A DNA stretch of 64,000 bases from Oscillospiraceae bacterium (GTDB taxonomy: Bacteria > Bacillota > Clostridia > Saccharofermentanales > Saccharofermentanaceae): positions 1-64,000 of the forward strand of contig CACZML010000002.1 of NCBI GenBank assembly GCA_902782235.1, read 5' to 3'. This document shows positions 27,371-36,102 of the stretch, piece by piece; the first letter of the stretch is position 1, and every line of letters starts with the position of its first letter. The notes under the pieces are model-generated. The model made no database searches and was not told the origin of the DNA. It saw only the letters and a list, made by a program, of their open reading frames with translations. The translations under genes and the position numbers were made by a program.

Positions 27371-27400
27371 TTGCACCTAAATACTAAGTTGTACTATAAT
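27371..27400 (+). promoter_or_regulatory. Promoter of argJ
   Basis: -35 TTGCAC (27371-27376), 18-base spacer, -10 TATAAT (27395-27400). The -10 overlaps an upstream in-frame ATG at 27399, which argues that translation starts later, at 27432. Confidence 0.75.
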
Positions 27401-27431
27401 GCGACAGATAACTAATAAAGAGGTTAAATTC

Positions 27432-28685
27432 ATGGAAGAAGAATTAACTAAATCCTATATAACAATGCCTAAGGGCTTTAAGGCTAACGGCGTTTCCGCA
27501 GGCATGAAGTGCGCAGATCCTGCCAACATCAACGAGAACGATCCCAAGTCTTCTTATCTTGATGTCGGAATGGTCTATTCCGATACTCTCTGCAACGTTG
27601 CAGGCGTTTACACATCAAACCTTGTAAAAGGTCATTCACTCGTAAGATCCATCGGAATCATCGAAAACACAGGCAAAGCAAAAGGTATCATCGTTAACAG
27701 CAAAGTTGCCAATGCAGGCGTAGGCGCTGTCGGTATTGAGGACGCTGCAAAAGTTGCAGAAACAGCCTCTTCCCTTTTAGGCTGTGATGTTAACGAGATC
27801 CTTACCGCATCCACAGGCGTTATCGGTTCAAGACTCCCTCTTGATAAGATGCTCCCTGTAATTCCCTCATTGGTTAACGGCTTGTCTGAGTCTGAGGAAA
27901 CCGCTCACAACGCTGAGTACGCAATGATGACAACTGATACTGTTCCGAAGGAAGTATCCGCCCAGATCGAGCTTACTGACGGCAAAACGGTTACCATCTC
28001 AGGCATGGCTAAGGGCTCAGGCATGATCCACCCTAACCTCGCCACCATGATCAGCATCTTCACTACTGACTGCGGCATTGATTCCGCTTCATTAAAGAAG
28101 ATGCTCCAGAAGGCTGTTAAGTATACATTCAACAGAGTTTCCGTAGATGGTGACACATCCGTCTGCGATATGGTCGTAATCTTCTCTAACGGCGCCTCAG
28201 GCGTCGAGATCGCTGAAGGTACAGAAGATTATCAACTTTTCGAGGAAGCCCTCTGCAAGCTCGCTGAGGACATTGCAAGGATGTTAGCAAGCGACGGCGA
28301 AGGTGCAACCAAGTTCGTTGAGATCGAAGTTCACGGCGCTAAGGACGAGAAGGACGCAAAGCTCATCGTCACATCCGTTGCAAGATCACCTCTCTGCAAG
28401 ACAGCTTTCTTCGGTGAAGACGCAAATATCGGCCGTATCCTTACAGCAGTCGGCTATTCCGGCGCTATGTTCGATCCTGAGAAGGTCGACATTCACTTAA
28501 ACGGCCTCCTCATGTATAAAGACGGCGCAGCCGTTGCTTTCGACGAAGAGGAAGCATCCAAGCTTCTCGCTGAGCACGACCTTAAGGTCGACATCACTCT
28601 CTACGAAGGCGACGCTTACGACAGAATGTTCACATGCGACTTCTCATACGATTACGTTAAGATCAACGGAAGCTACAGAACATAA
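27432..28685 (+). CDS. argJ: Bifunctional glutamate N-acetyltransferase / N-acetylglutamate synthase
   Basis: About 417 residues. It has the ornithine acetyltransferase hallmarks: VNSKVANAGVG near residue 92, TGVIGSRLP near 130 and the self-cleavage site NLATMISIFTTD near 205, where the Thr becomes the N-terminal nucleophile of the beta chain. It moves acetyl groups from N-acetylornithine to glutamate in the cyclic arginine pathway. No other arginine genes adjoin it. ATG 27432 is chosen because AAAGAGG precedes it; the ATG at 27399 overlaps the promoter. Confidence 0.96.
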   Translation: MEEELTKSYITMPKGFKANGVSAGMKCADPANINENDPKSSYLDVGMVYSDTLCNVAGVYTSNLVKGHSLVRSIGIIENTGKAKGIIVNSKVANAGVGAVGIEDAAKVAETASSLLGCDVNEILTASTGVIGSRLPLDKMLPVIPSLVNGLSESEETAHNAEYAMMTTDTVPKEVSAQIELTDGKTVTISGMAKGSGMIHPNLATMISIFTTDCGIDSASLKKMLQKAVKYTFNRVSVDGDTSVCDMVVIFSNGASGVEIAEGTEDYQLFEEALCKLAEDIARMLASDGEGATKFVEIEVHGAKDEKDAKLIVTSVARSPLCKTAFFGEDANIGRILTAVGYSGAMFDPEKVDIHLNGLLMYKDGAAVAFDEEEASKLLAEHDLKVDITLYEGDAYDRMFTCDFSYDYVKINGSYRT

Positions 28686-28708
28686 TTAATTAGAATTCAT
28701 TATTGTTT

Positions 28709-28737
28709 AAAGGCAGTCTTCGCAGGCTGCCTTTTAT
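28709..28737 (+). terminator. Terminator of argJ
   Basis: Stem AAAGGCAG/CTGCCTTT with a short loop, followed by TTATTATG, ~25 bases after the argJ stop. Confidence 0.85.
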
Positions 28738-28818
28738 TATGTCTGTTTAAAATCGGACAGAATCCTGGAAGCACCTTACTTTTGCCGGATTTTTGAGCGG
28801 CCGCAGAAAACAGCCGAA

Positions 28819-29054
28819 AATACGGTTATTAATGCGGTAGCAGCCATATTAGATGCCGTATTTTACGCCGAAAATGCCCAAAAATACGGCAAATGATGCG
28901 GCAACAGCCATATTGAATGCCCTAAATTTCGCCGAAAACGCCCGAAAATACGGCAATTGATGCGGCAGCAGCCATATTGAATGCCGTATTTTTCCTTATT
29001 AGGGTCCGAAAATACGGTTATTAATGCGGCTATAGCCATATCAGATGCCGTATT
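28819..29054. repeat. Tandem array of four palindromic units at exact 64-base spacing
   Basis: AATACGG recurs at 28819, 28883, 28947 and 29011, each time 64 bases apart. Each unit opens with AATACGG, has a core of the form ATGCGGCAGCAGCCATATT and closes with GCCGTATT (28856, 28984, 29048; degenerate in unit 2). Each ~44-base unit can fold as an imperfect hairpin on either strand; ~20-base spacers (GCCGAAAANGCCC-like) separate them. A degenerate half-copy may lie at 28780-28800. The array fills most of the argJ-tig gap (28686-29126), which holds no credible gene. It is not a CRISPR array, because repeats and spacers are both repeated. Confidence 0.85.
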
Positions 29055-29065
29055 CTGCGTCCATA

Positions 29066-29101
29066 ACAAAAACACCCCGCAAGGACTAACCTCACGGGGT
29101 G
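29066..29101 (-). terminator. Terminator of tig
   Basis: Minus-strand stem CACCCCG/CGGGGTG with a 15-base loop, followed by TTTTTGTT, ~25 bases after the trigger factor stop. Confidence 0.9.
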
Positions 29102-29126
29102 CATTAATTCTGATTCTAAAGAAGAA

Positions 29127-30458
29127 TTACTCTTCTGTCTTAGCCTCTTCTGCAGCGGGTTCTTCAGCAGCCTTGGGCTCAACCTTAACAGCCTTGGAAG
29201 CAAGATACTCAACTGTCTTACGAGCGCGGATGGAATCCTTGATGAATGCGGAATCCTCGCCGATGGACTTCTTAACTTCCTCAACATCGATCTTGTAAGA
29301 GTTAGCGATCTGAGCGAGCTCTTCGTTGTAATCCTCGTCTGTGACCTCAGGGTTGATCTTCTCTGTGATCTTCTCGATAACGAGTGAAGACTTAACTCTT
29401 ACGCGTGCCATAGGCTCGAGAGACTTCTTGAAGTCATCCATGCTCTGGCCAACATACTGGAGGTACATATCAAGAGCGATGCCCTGGTTGGACATACGAG
29501 CTGCCTGCTCGTCAGCCATCTGCTCAACTTCGTTCTGAACCATTGACTCAGGGATGTCGATCTCGCAGTTGTCGCATACGGCACGAACTGTCTCGTTCTC
29601 GAAAGCTGCCTTGTTGTCCTTGTCAGCTCTCTCCTGCTGCTTTGCTCTTACGTCAGCCTTGAGCTCATCGAGAGTATCGAACTCGGAAACGTCCTTTGCG
29701 AACTCGTCGTCAAGCTCAGGAACGATCTCTGTCTTGATTGCGTGGATCTTAACGTTGAATGTAGCGTCAGCGCCCTTGAGGTCTTCTGCGTGATAATCTT
29801 CAGGGAACTTAACTTCGATCGTGAACTCTTCACCAACGTTGTGGCCTGCTACCTGCTCCTCGAAACCGGGGATGAAAGACTTGGAACCGAGCTTGAGGTT
29901 ATAACCCTCGCCCTTGCCGCCTTCGAAAGCAACGCCGTCCTTAAAGCCTTCGTAATCGATTGTAACTGTGTCGCCTTCCTGAGCTGCACGGTCTTCAACT
30001 TCCTCGAGAGAAGCATTTCTCTTTCTCATGCGCTCGATCTCAGCGTCAACGTCCTCGTCTGTAACAACCTGATCCTTGAAAGGAACTTCAACGCCCTCAT
30101 ACTGACCAAGCTCAAACTCAGGCTTAACATAAACTGTGATCGTGTACTTGATGCCGTCTTCGTTAAGGTCTGTAACGTCCATCTCAGGTCTGGAAACTAC
30201 CTTGAGATCGTGCTCCTTAACTGCCTCAGGATACTGAGTATTAGCGATCTCGTTCATAGCGTCCTCATAAAGAACGCCCTCTCCGTAATACTGGCAAACG
30301 AGCTGATAAGGAACCTTGCCCTTACGGAAACCGGGAACCTGGAATCTGCCCTTGTTCTTGTTGTAAGCCTTCTTAAGGGCTTCACTCCACTCTTCCTTGC
30401 CTGCCTCAAGGCTGATTACTACCTGAGAGTGCTCTTTCTTCTCAATTGTGGATGCCAT
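29127..30458 (-). CDS. tig: Trigger factor (ribosome-associated chaperone / prolyl isomerase)
   Basis: The 443-residue protein has the ribosome-binding N-terminal domain with the signature FRKGKVPYQLV near residue 45. An FKBP-type domain spans ~165-245 (GDTVTIDYEGF, then FIPGFEEQVAG). The C-terminal helical chaperone region ends in an Ala/Glu-rich tail. It binds nascent chains at the ribosome exit tunnel. The ATG follows GGAGG. Transcribed alone, with a promoter at 30505-30534. Confidence 0.96.
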   Translation of the reverse strand: MASTIEKKEHSQVVISLEAGKEEWSEALKKAYNKNKGRFQVPGFRKGKVPYQLVCQYYGEGVLYEDAMNEIANTQYPEAVKEHDLKVVSRPEMDVTDLNEDGIKYTITVYVKPEFELGQYEGVEVPFKDQVVTDEDVDAEIERMRKRNASLEEVEDRAAQEGDTVTIDYEGFKDGVAFEGGKGEGYNLKLGSKSFIPGFEEQVAGHNVGEEFTIEVKFPEDYHAEDLKGADATFNVKIHAIKTEIVPELDDEFAKDVSEFDTLDELKADVRAKQQERADKDNKAAFENETVRAVCDNCEIDIPESMVQNEVEQMADEQAARMSNQGIALDMYLQYVGQSMDDFKKSLEPMARVRVKSSLVIEKITEKINPEVTDEDYNEELAQIANSYKIDVEEVKKSIGEDSAFIKDSIRARKTVEYLASKAVKVEPKAAEEPAAEEAKTEE

Positions 30459-30504
30459 GTTATATCCTCCAAATAATTATTAATAAATTAATAGCCGAGT
30501 ATGA

Positions 30505-30534
30505 ATTGTATCACAGGGCGGCGAAAAATTGCAA
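30505..30534 (-). promoter_or_regulatory. Promoter of tig
   Basis: Minus strand: -35 TTGCAA (30534-30529), 18-base spacer, -10 TACAAT (30510-30505), preceded by TGTGA. Confidence 0.65.
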
Positions 30535-30536
30535 TA

Positions 30537-31061
30537 TTATAATACGGTTACTTGTATTCCCTTTAAGACATCAAGTGTTGCCTGATGAAGATCAGGTGCA
30601 AAAGATGCGGTAAGAGACGAATCGACGATTACCTCTGCTTCAGGCGCAGCAGCCTTGGCAATTACGGCATTGGATACAACGCAGATGTTGGAAACCAGGC
30701 CGCAGACTTCAATGCTGGAAATCTCCGAAGCGTTCTCATTAAGGTATTCTGCGAGCTCGACGCTGCCGAAAGTGAGCTTTTCGAAGCACTTCTTGCCTTC
30801 GAGCAGGGGCTTGAGCTCATCACAGAGCCCCCAGCCGTCTGAACCCTTAATGCAGTGAGGCACAGGAAGGTTCTTTCCCTCCTGAGTCTCCATGTAGTTC
30901 TCGAAATGGGTATCAAGCGTATAGACTATCTCATCGCCTGATTCTTCGAATTCCCTGATCTTGGATACGATACCGGGAATGATCTTGTCCGCACCTTCAA
31001 AGCCGAGTGCGCCGTCAATGAAATCCTTCTGCATGTCTACGACAACAAGAATCTTACGCAT
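30537..31061 (-). CDS. Isochorismatase-family cysteine hydrolase (nicotinamidase-like)
   Basis: About 174 residues. It has the family's catalytic Asp in VVVDMQKDFIDGAL near residue 9, a central Lys region in CFEKLTFGS near 97, and the nucleophilic Cys in GLVSNICVVSNAV near 125. These hydrolases act on amides such as nicotinamide or on isochorismate; the overall look is closest to nicotinamidase-related proteins. The start ATG 31061 is fixed by GGAGG; the open frame extends upstream into tRNA-Arg, which is not coding. Confidence 0.85.
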   Translation of the reverse strand: MRKILVVVDMQKDFIDGALGFEGADKIIPGIVSKIREFEESGDEIVYTLDTHFENYMETQEGKNLPVPHCIKGSDGWGLCDELKPLLEGKKCFEKLTFGSVELAEYLNENASEISSIEVCGLVSNICVVSNAVIAKAAAPEAEVIVDSSLTASFAPDLHQATLDVLKGIQVTVL

Positions 31062-31083
31062 ATGATAACCTCCTTCGGGTATT

Positions 31084-31113
31084 AAAAAAGCTGCCGCTTG
31101 GAGCAACAGCTTT
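31084..31113 (-). terminator. Terminator of tRNA-Arg
   Basis: Minus-strand stem AAAGCTG/CAGCTTT with a 13-base loop, followed by TTTAATA, directly after the tRNA 3' end. Confidence 0.85.
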
Positions 31114-31118
31114 GTATG

Positions 31119-31195
<77 letters not shown>

Positions 31196-31228
31196 GTATA
31201 AATGCATTGGTCTCCCAATAGCCTAATA

Positions 31229-31257
31229 ATGATATTACTTGAAGCCTTGAATGTCAA
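31229..31257 (-). promoter_or_regulatory. Promoter of tRNA-Arg
   Basis: Minus strand: perfect -35 TTGACA (31257-31252), 17-base spacer, -10 TATCAT (31234-31229). Confidence 0.85.
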
Positions 31258-31275
31258 TCACGATTTAGTTAGAAT
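31247..31275 (+). promoter_or_regulatory. Promoter of the tyrosine phosphatase gene
   Basis: -35 TTGAAT (31247-31252), 17-base spacer, -10 TAGAAT (31270-31275). Its -35 touches that of the divergent tRNA-Arg promoter. Confidence 0.6.
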
Positions 31276-31305
31276 ACTTTCGATTAAATCATATGGGGAA
31301 TAAAT

Positions 31306-32049
31306 ATGAGCAATTATAATCCTGATACACAGCTGGTAACCGGACTGGCTTTTGTAAACTGCCGCGATCTGGGCGGCATGCCTTTAGCAGGCGGAAAGAC
31401 TTTTCGCAAAGGCATATTCTTAAGATCCGAATCACCTCAATGGCTCTCTCCTGAAGCGATCAAACAGGTCAAAGACTATGGCGTTAAGACCGTGATAGAC
31501 CTTCGCGGCGAGGAAGAGATAAAGCAAGACGGCAACCCTTTCATGTACGATCCGGATGTCGATTACCACAATGTTCCGCTTCTTAACGGCAATCCGAACG
31601 ACACCATGGACCAGACGATGGAATATTTGAGAACACATATTCTCGGCGATTATTACATCATTATCGCCGAAGAGATGGGCGACCGCCTGGTTGATATAAT
31701 GCGTGTCCTTATTAACTGCGACGGTCTTGCGCTTTTCCACTGCCAGCACGGCAAAGACAGGACAGGCGTTGTTGCTGCTCTCCTCTACCTTATCTCCGGT
31801 GCTTCAAGAGATGACATAATCAGAAACTATGAGGTCTCGGAATATTACCTAAGAGATCTTCTTGCACCCATCATCAGAAAGATGCCGGAAGATCTAAGGC
31901 ATGCCCTTAATTCCAACCGTGAGAACATGATCAAGTTCTTAGATTATCTGGACAGCAAGTGGGACGGAAATGCAGAAAAGCTTCTCATGGCAAACGGGCT
32001 CACATCAGATGAGCTCACCACGCTTAAATCCAAATGTATTGCTGATTAA
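31306..32049 (+). CDS. Tyrosine/dual-specificity protein phosphatase (Y_phosphatase3 family)
   Basis: The 247-residue protein has the phosphatase P-loop FHCQHGKDRTG near residue 145 (Cys nucleophile and Arg). The N-terminal FVNCRDLGGMPL near 17 and VIDLRGEEE near 64 are typical of bacterial MptpB/LipA-like tyrosine phosphatases. Such enzymes dephosphorylate phosphotyrosine, -serine or phosphoinositides. No signal peptide, so likely cytosolic. Its last 4 bases overlap the convergent lipoprotein gene. Confidence 0.9.
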   Translation: MSNYNPDTQLVTGLAFVNCRDLGGMPLAGGKTFRKGIFLRSESPQWLSPEAIKQVKDYGVKTVIDLRGEEEIKQDGNPFMYDPDVDYHNVPLLNGNPNDTMDQTMEYLRTHILGDYYIIIAEEMGDRLVDIMRVLINCDGLALFHCQHGKDRTGVVAALLYLISGASRDDIIRNYEVSEYYLRDLLAPIIRKMPEDLRHALNSNRENMIKFLDYLDSKWDGNAEKLLMANGLTSDELTTLKSKCIAD

Positions 32050-33350
32050 CCTACGGCTTCGCCGACAATGATCTTTTTTACGTTTCCGAAGTCATCGAAA
32101 TCGAACTTAAGGACAAACTCACCGTCGACATTCCTAAACGAACCCTGGAAGTCTGACATATCGAACATCGGATAGATCAGAAGAAGCTCAGATACATTCA
32201 TTCCGACATAGAGATCATCACCGAGCTTAAACTCGCTGGAATTATGGATTACGATCGAAGTAAGTCTTCCGGTTGTCCATTTACCATTCTTTATCTCTGC
32301 TGTAAGCCTTATGGTCATTCCCTTATAAGCAAGCGTTACGACTCCGTTTGCCGGTATCTTCATAACAGGCTCACCTAAGAGTCTGTACAACTCGTTCTGG
32401 CTGTATGTCGAACCTAATCTGAGCTTGTTCTCGCCATCCTTAACAAGACGGATCTCGTCAACTGAAGAAGTAATGTGGTCCTTAATACAGAACGTACCGC
32501 TCTTATACTTGCGGAGATCTACAGTCTTGGAGACAAAGCCGTCATTATATTCCGTGAAGACTTCAGGAATTACATATGAGATGTGCGTCGGCGAAAGGAG
32601 CTTCAGTTCGAAATCATCAGAATGAGTCCTGACCTTAAGCTTGTAGTATTCGCAGATGTAAGTAGCCTTAGCGTAAACAACTGAATTAAGATAAATGTCA
32701 GAGGCATAGGAGTCCTTTATTACTGCTTCCAGGCCATCGACATTCTCATCATCGATCATGTCGAAATAACGGTTTATGTATGCATAAGCAAACATTGAAT
32801 CCGTGATATATCTTCCGGCGATCGTACAGCCGTTTTCAGTCTTGGAGATAGTGAATCTGACAGGCGAAGCCTTAGGATCCCTGTCTTTTGAATAGCAGAG
32901 TTCAACGACATCCATATCACCATATTCGTCTACAGTTGAAAATTCTTCACCCGCAAAGGCATCGATCGAACTGAAGTAAGATTCCTTCTCGGAATCATCA
33001 AGGAATCTGAAAGAATTTACCGTACCATGAGCATTCGAACTTTTTCTTAAGATCGAACAATACTCATAGAACACAGAATATGTAAGGCCTTCGAGCTGGT
33101 TCTCAGGTATCTTGGAAAAGCATTCGGATACATCCCTCTCGCTCATGATCGCATTCGTCACGATCAGCGCAAGTTCAGACTCTGAAAGCACCTTGGAGGA
33201 CGTCTTAAAACCTTTTGAAATGCCTTTAAAGAGATTGCAGCCGGAAAGGCAGACTGTCATTCCGAATAACATCGAAAAGCACATGACCATAGCAAGGATC
33301 CTCTTAAAAGATCCTCTGATATTCAGCCTGCTGTCAACCTGCTTATTCAA
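32046..33350 (-). CDS. Putative lipoprotein of unknown function
   Basis: The 434-residue protein has a basic N-terminus, a hydrophobic segment and a lipobox LSGC (Cys at residue 38), so it should be lipid-anchored outside the membrane. The mature part is about 400 residues, with mixed alpha/beta composition. A middle segment resembles NTF2-like or DUF4878-type folds only vaguely, and I assign no function. The start is TTG immediately after the rlmB stop, using GAGG in the rlmB 3' end as ribosome site, so it is the last gene of the cysS operon. Confidence 0.8.
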   Translation of the reverse strand: MNKQVDSRLNIRGSFKRILAMVMCFSMLFGMTVCLSGCNLFKGISKGFKTSSKVLSESELALIVTNAIMSERDVSECFSKIPENQLEGLTYSVFYEYCSILRKSSNAHGTVNSFRFLDDSEKESYFSSIDAFAGEEFSTVDEYGDMDVVELCYSKDRDPKASPVRFTISKTENGCTIAGRYITDSMFAYAYINRYFDMIDDENVDGLEAVIKDSYASDIYLNSVVYAKATYICEYYKLKVRTHSDDFELKLLSPTHISYVIPEVFTEYNDGFVSKTVDLRKYKSGTFCIKDHITSSVDEIRLVKDGENKLRLGSTYSQNELYRLLGEPVMKIPANGVVTLAYKGMTIRLTAEIKNGKWTTGRLTSIVIHNSSEFKLGDDLYVGMNVSELLLIYPMFDMSDFQGSFRNVDGEFVLKFDFDDFGNVKKIIVGEAVG

Positions 33351-33352
33351 TC

Positions 33353-34222
33353 TCAGTCCTCTTTATGTCTCTTTGCCTGTGCTTCGAAAAGCACTACGCC
33401 TGCTGCAACAGCAGCATTCAGGCTGTTTACGTGTCCTGTCATGGGAATGGAAACCGTAAAGTCGCAGCACTTCCTTACTCCGTCTCGCATTCCGTCACCT
33501 TCACTGCCTATTACCACTACAAGATTACCAGAGTAATCAGCATCGTGGTATTCATAATCAGCATTCATATCCGTACCGCAGACCCAGAAGTTATCCTTCT
33601 CCTTCAGTCTCGTAAGTGTCTGTGCAAGATTAGTAACTCTTGCTACAGGAACATATTCGATAGCTCCGGCGGAAGCCTTAGCGACCATCGAATCCAAAGA
33701 TACGGATCTTCTCTCAGGAATGATGACACCGTCAACACCGCAGCAATCGGATATTCTCAGGATAGAGCCAAGATTATAGGCGTCTTTTATCTCATCCAAA
33801 GCAACAAGCAAAGCCGGTCTTCCCTCATCCCTGCATTTACCGATTATCTCATCAAGATCGGCATATTTATGGGGTGCTACTGAGGCAATAACGCCCTGAT
33901 GATTATGAGTATTACTCATCTTATCAAGGATCTGTCTTGTAGCTCTCGTAACGATTATTCCACGCTTGTTTGCTTCATCTAAGATCCTGATAAGTCCGTG
34001 ATCTAACGGCTTATCGCCTTCAGGCTTTAAGATCCAGATCTTATTGAAGTCCCTACCTGCCTGAAGCGCTTCGGTTACGGCATTTCTACCCTCGAGCTTA
34101 TCCGTGGAACCCTGCTCTGTAAAAGCATCGTCTTCGCGGTCGCGCTTAAACTCCGGTCTTCCCTGTTTTGCAGGTCTTCCGGGTTTTCTGTCCTGGTTAA
34201 AACGTCTCTTGCCTTTATCCAT
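33353..34222 (-). CDS. rlmB: 23S rRNA (guanosine-2'-O-)-methyltransferase RlmB / TrmH-family (SpoU)
   Basis: The 289-residue protein starts with a ~45-residue basic tail (KRRFNQDRKPGRPAKQGR). A substrate-binding domain follows (GRNAVTEALQAG near residue 45), then the SPOUT knot with DAYNLGSILRISDCCGVDGV near 148, VVVIGSEGDGMRDGV near 233 and SIPMTGHVNSLNAAVAAGV near 255. These are the three SpoU motifs. It methylates a ribose in 23S rRNA (or tRNA). It overlaps mrnC by 8 bases; the cysS-mrnC-rlmB order is conserved in Firmicutes. Confidence 0.93.
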   Translation of the reverse strand: MDKGKRRFNQDRKPGRPAKQGRPEFKRDREDDAFTEQGSTDKLEGRNAVTEALQAGRDFNKIWILKPEGDKPLDHGLIRILDEANKRGIIVTRATRQILDKMSNTHNHQGVIASVAPHKYADLDEIIGKCRDEGRPALLVALDEIKDAYNLGSILRISDCCGVDGVIIPERRSVSLDSMVAKASAGAIEYVPVARVTNLAQTLTRLKEKDNFWVCGTDMNADYEYHDADYSGNLVVVIGSEGDGMRDGVRKCCDFTVSIPMTGHVNSLNAAVAAGVVLFEAQAKRHKED

Positions 34223-34643
34223 TCTGTTCAGTTTCCTTCGTTATTACGCCGTCACAGATATCAAAGCTCTTATAGATCAGATATTCCATTCTGGGTTCTT
34301 CATTATTGAGGAAGAGATATCCCAGGAGCGCTTCGAAGCCTGTCGCGTACATGTAATCAGCATGATTCGCATTTTTCGAGACCGCATGAGGATTGGAATT
34401 CTTGCCTCTTCTGAAGTAATCCGCTTCCTTCTCCGTCAGTTCATCCTGCAGGATCCTTGCACTGTTCGCCTGAGCCTCTGCAGATACATAGTGGACCGTA
34501 TTATTGTGCATCTTATTGTTGCTTCCGGCACCATGTGTTGCAGATTTGCAGCGCGCGTAAAGCTCATAGATAGAGTCACCTATGTAGGCTAATACAAGAG
34601 GCGATACTTCGCGGAGGTCCTGTGCGATGAACGGTTTTATCAT
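34215..34643 (-). CDS. mrnC: Mini-ribonuclease 3
   Basis: The 142-residue protein is an RNase III catalytic domain without the double-strand RNA-binding domain. It has LAYIGDSIYELYAR near residue 19 (catalytic Asp in GDS) and ATGFEALLGYLFL near 105 (catalytic Glu in FEA). Mini-III matures 23S rRNA ends in Firmicutes. The start overlaps the cysS stop by one base, and the gene sits between cysS and rlmB as in many relatives. Confidence 0.95.
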   Translation of the reverse strand: MIKPFIAQDLREVSPLVLAYIGDSIYELYARCKSATHGAGSNNKMHNNTVHYVSAEAQANSARILQDELTEKEADYFRRGKNSNPHAVSKNANHADYMYATGFEALLGYLFLNNEEPRMEYLIYKSFDICDGVITKETEQNG

Positions 34644-36052
34644 TAATTAGCCTTCTCGATCTTAAAGCCGCCCGGTACATCCTTTACGGTGTAACCCTTG
34701 GACTGGATCTCATCTCTGATCCTGTCTGCCTCAGCGTAATCCTTAGCCTTTTTAGCTTCAGCTCTCTTATTAGCGAGCTCCGTGATCTCTTCGGGGATCT
34801 CATCCTCAAGATCCAAAAGGATACCGAGGACGCCGGTAAGCTCAACGATCTTGTCTCTTGCAGCCTTGAGCATATCAGCAGATACCTTGGCTTCCTGTGC
34901 ACTCGCGTTTGTCTGGCGTACAAGATTGAAGATATCCGTAATAGCATCAGCGCTGTTAAGATCATCATCCATATGAGCGATGAAGCTCTCACCGGCTGTC
35001 TTAATAGCATCTTCCAAGACCTTGTCAGCTTCGGCATCGCCTGCAAAGCTGCCATTATTCAATACGAAGTCTGCATTCCTTACGCAGTTGGAGATTCTTC
35101 CGAGGCTCGTCTGTGCAGCTGCAAGGAGCTCATCAGAGAAGTTGATGGGGCTTCTGTAGTGACCGAGCAGAATGAAGAATCTGATTACGTTGTAAGGATA
35201 CTTCTTTGCGATATCCCTGATCGTGAAGAAGTTACCCAATGACTTGCTCATCTTCTCGCCGTCGATGTTAACGAAAGCGTTGTGGACAAAATAATTGCAG
35301 AATGCGCAGCCGTTTGCAGCCTCGCTCTGTGCGATCTCATTCTCATGATGAGGGAAGATAAGATCCTGTCCGCCGCCGTGGATATCGATAGTATCACCAA
35401 GATACTGCTTGATCATGGCAGAGCACTCAATGTGCCAGCCCGGTCTTCCTTCACCCCAGGGTGAACCCCATGAAGGCTCGCCCTCTTTCTTGAACTTCCA
35501 TACTGCAAAGTCACCCGGATTCTTCTTGCCTTCATAAGAAGCCTTACGTTCGCCGCCGCCTGCCTCAAGTTCATCGAGCTTATAGTGTGAGAGCTTACCG
35601 TAATCAGCTTTCTTGGAAACGTCATAATAAACGCCGTCGCCTTCGATGATGTAAGTGTAGCCATTCTTTTCCATAGCCTTGATGAGGCCGATAATAGCCT
35701 TCATAGACTGGGTGGCTCTGGGCTGGTATGTCTGGTGCTTAATGTTAAGGCCGTCAGCATCAACGTAGTATTCCTTGATGAAGCGGTCAGCCAGCTGCTC
35801 AACAGTGATGCCTTCCTCATTGGCACGCTTGATCATCTTGTCGTCGATATCCGTAAAGTTCTGAACGAATGTAACGTCATAACCTCTGTATTCAAGATAT
35901 CTTGCAAGTGTATCGAAAGTAACGAACGGTCTTGCATTGCCAAGATGGAAATAGTTGTAGACCGTAGGGCCGCAGGCATACATCTTGACCTTGCCTTCTT
36001 CAATAGGTTTGAATTCTTCCTTGTATCGTGTGAGTGTGTTGTAAAGTTTCAT
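34643..36052 (-). CDS. cysS: Cysteinyl-tRNA synthetase
   Basis: The 469-residue class I synthetase contains the zinc Cys in MYACGPTVYNYFHLGN near residue 27 (with the HIGH-like HLGN), GWHIECSAM near 205, FPHHENEIAQ near 232 and the KMSKSLGN loop near 265. It charges tRNA-Cys. The ATG follows AAGGAG. It has a promoter at 36404-36432 and an unusual ~345-base leader with a hairpin and a short open frame. Confidence 0.97.
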   Translation of the reverse strand: MKLYNTLTRYKEEFKPIEEGKVKMYACGPTVYNYFHLGNARPFVTFDTLARYLEYRGYDVTFVQNFTDIDDKMIKRANEEGITVEQLADRFIKEYYVDADGLNIKHQTYQPRATQSMKAIIGLIKAMEKNGYTYIIEGDGVYYDVSKKADYGKLSHYKLDELEAGGGERKASYEGKKNPGDFAVWKFKKEGEPSWGSPWGEGRPGWHIECSAMIKQYLGDTIDIHGGGQDLIFPHHENEIAQSEAANGCAFCNYFVHNAFVNIDGEKMSKSLGNFFTIRDIAKKYPYNVIRFFILLGHYRSPINFSDELLAAAQTSLGRISNCVRNADFVLNNGSFAGDAEADKVLEDAIKTAGESFIAHMDDDLNSADAITDIFNLVRQTNASAQEAKVSADMLKAARDKIVELTGVLGILLDLEDEIPEEITELANKRAEAKKAKDYAEADRIRDEIQSKGYTVKDVPGGFKIEKAN

Positions 36053-36102
36053 ATATCAATTCTCCTTTTCGTGTTAAATCATTAAACCGGTCAGATCATG
36101 AT

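Noticed and set aside
28740-29060. CRISPR array
   Set aside because: Units are palindromic and the sequences between them are also repeated; no cas genes are near.
28863-29075. 70-codon minus-strand open frame inside the repeat array
   Set aside because: It is built from the 64-base repeat units, has no Shine-Dalgarno, and its repeated peptide segments shift frame because 64 is not a multiple of three.
29742-30476. 244-codon plus-strand frame opposite trigger factor
   Set aside because: It is entirely antisense to tig, has no recognisable domain, and follows from codon bias in the real gene.
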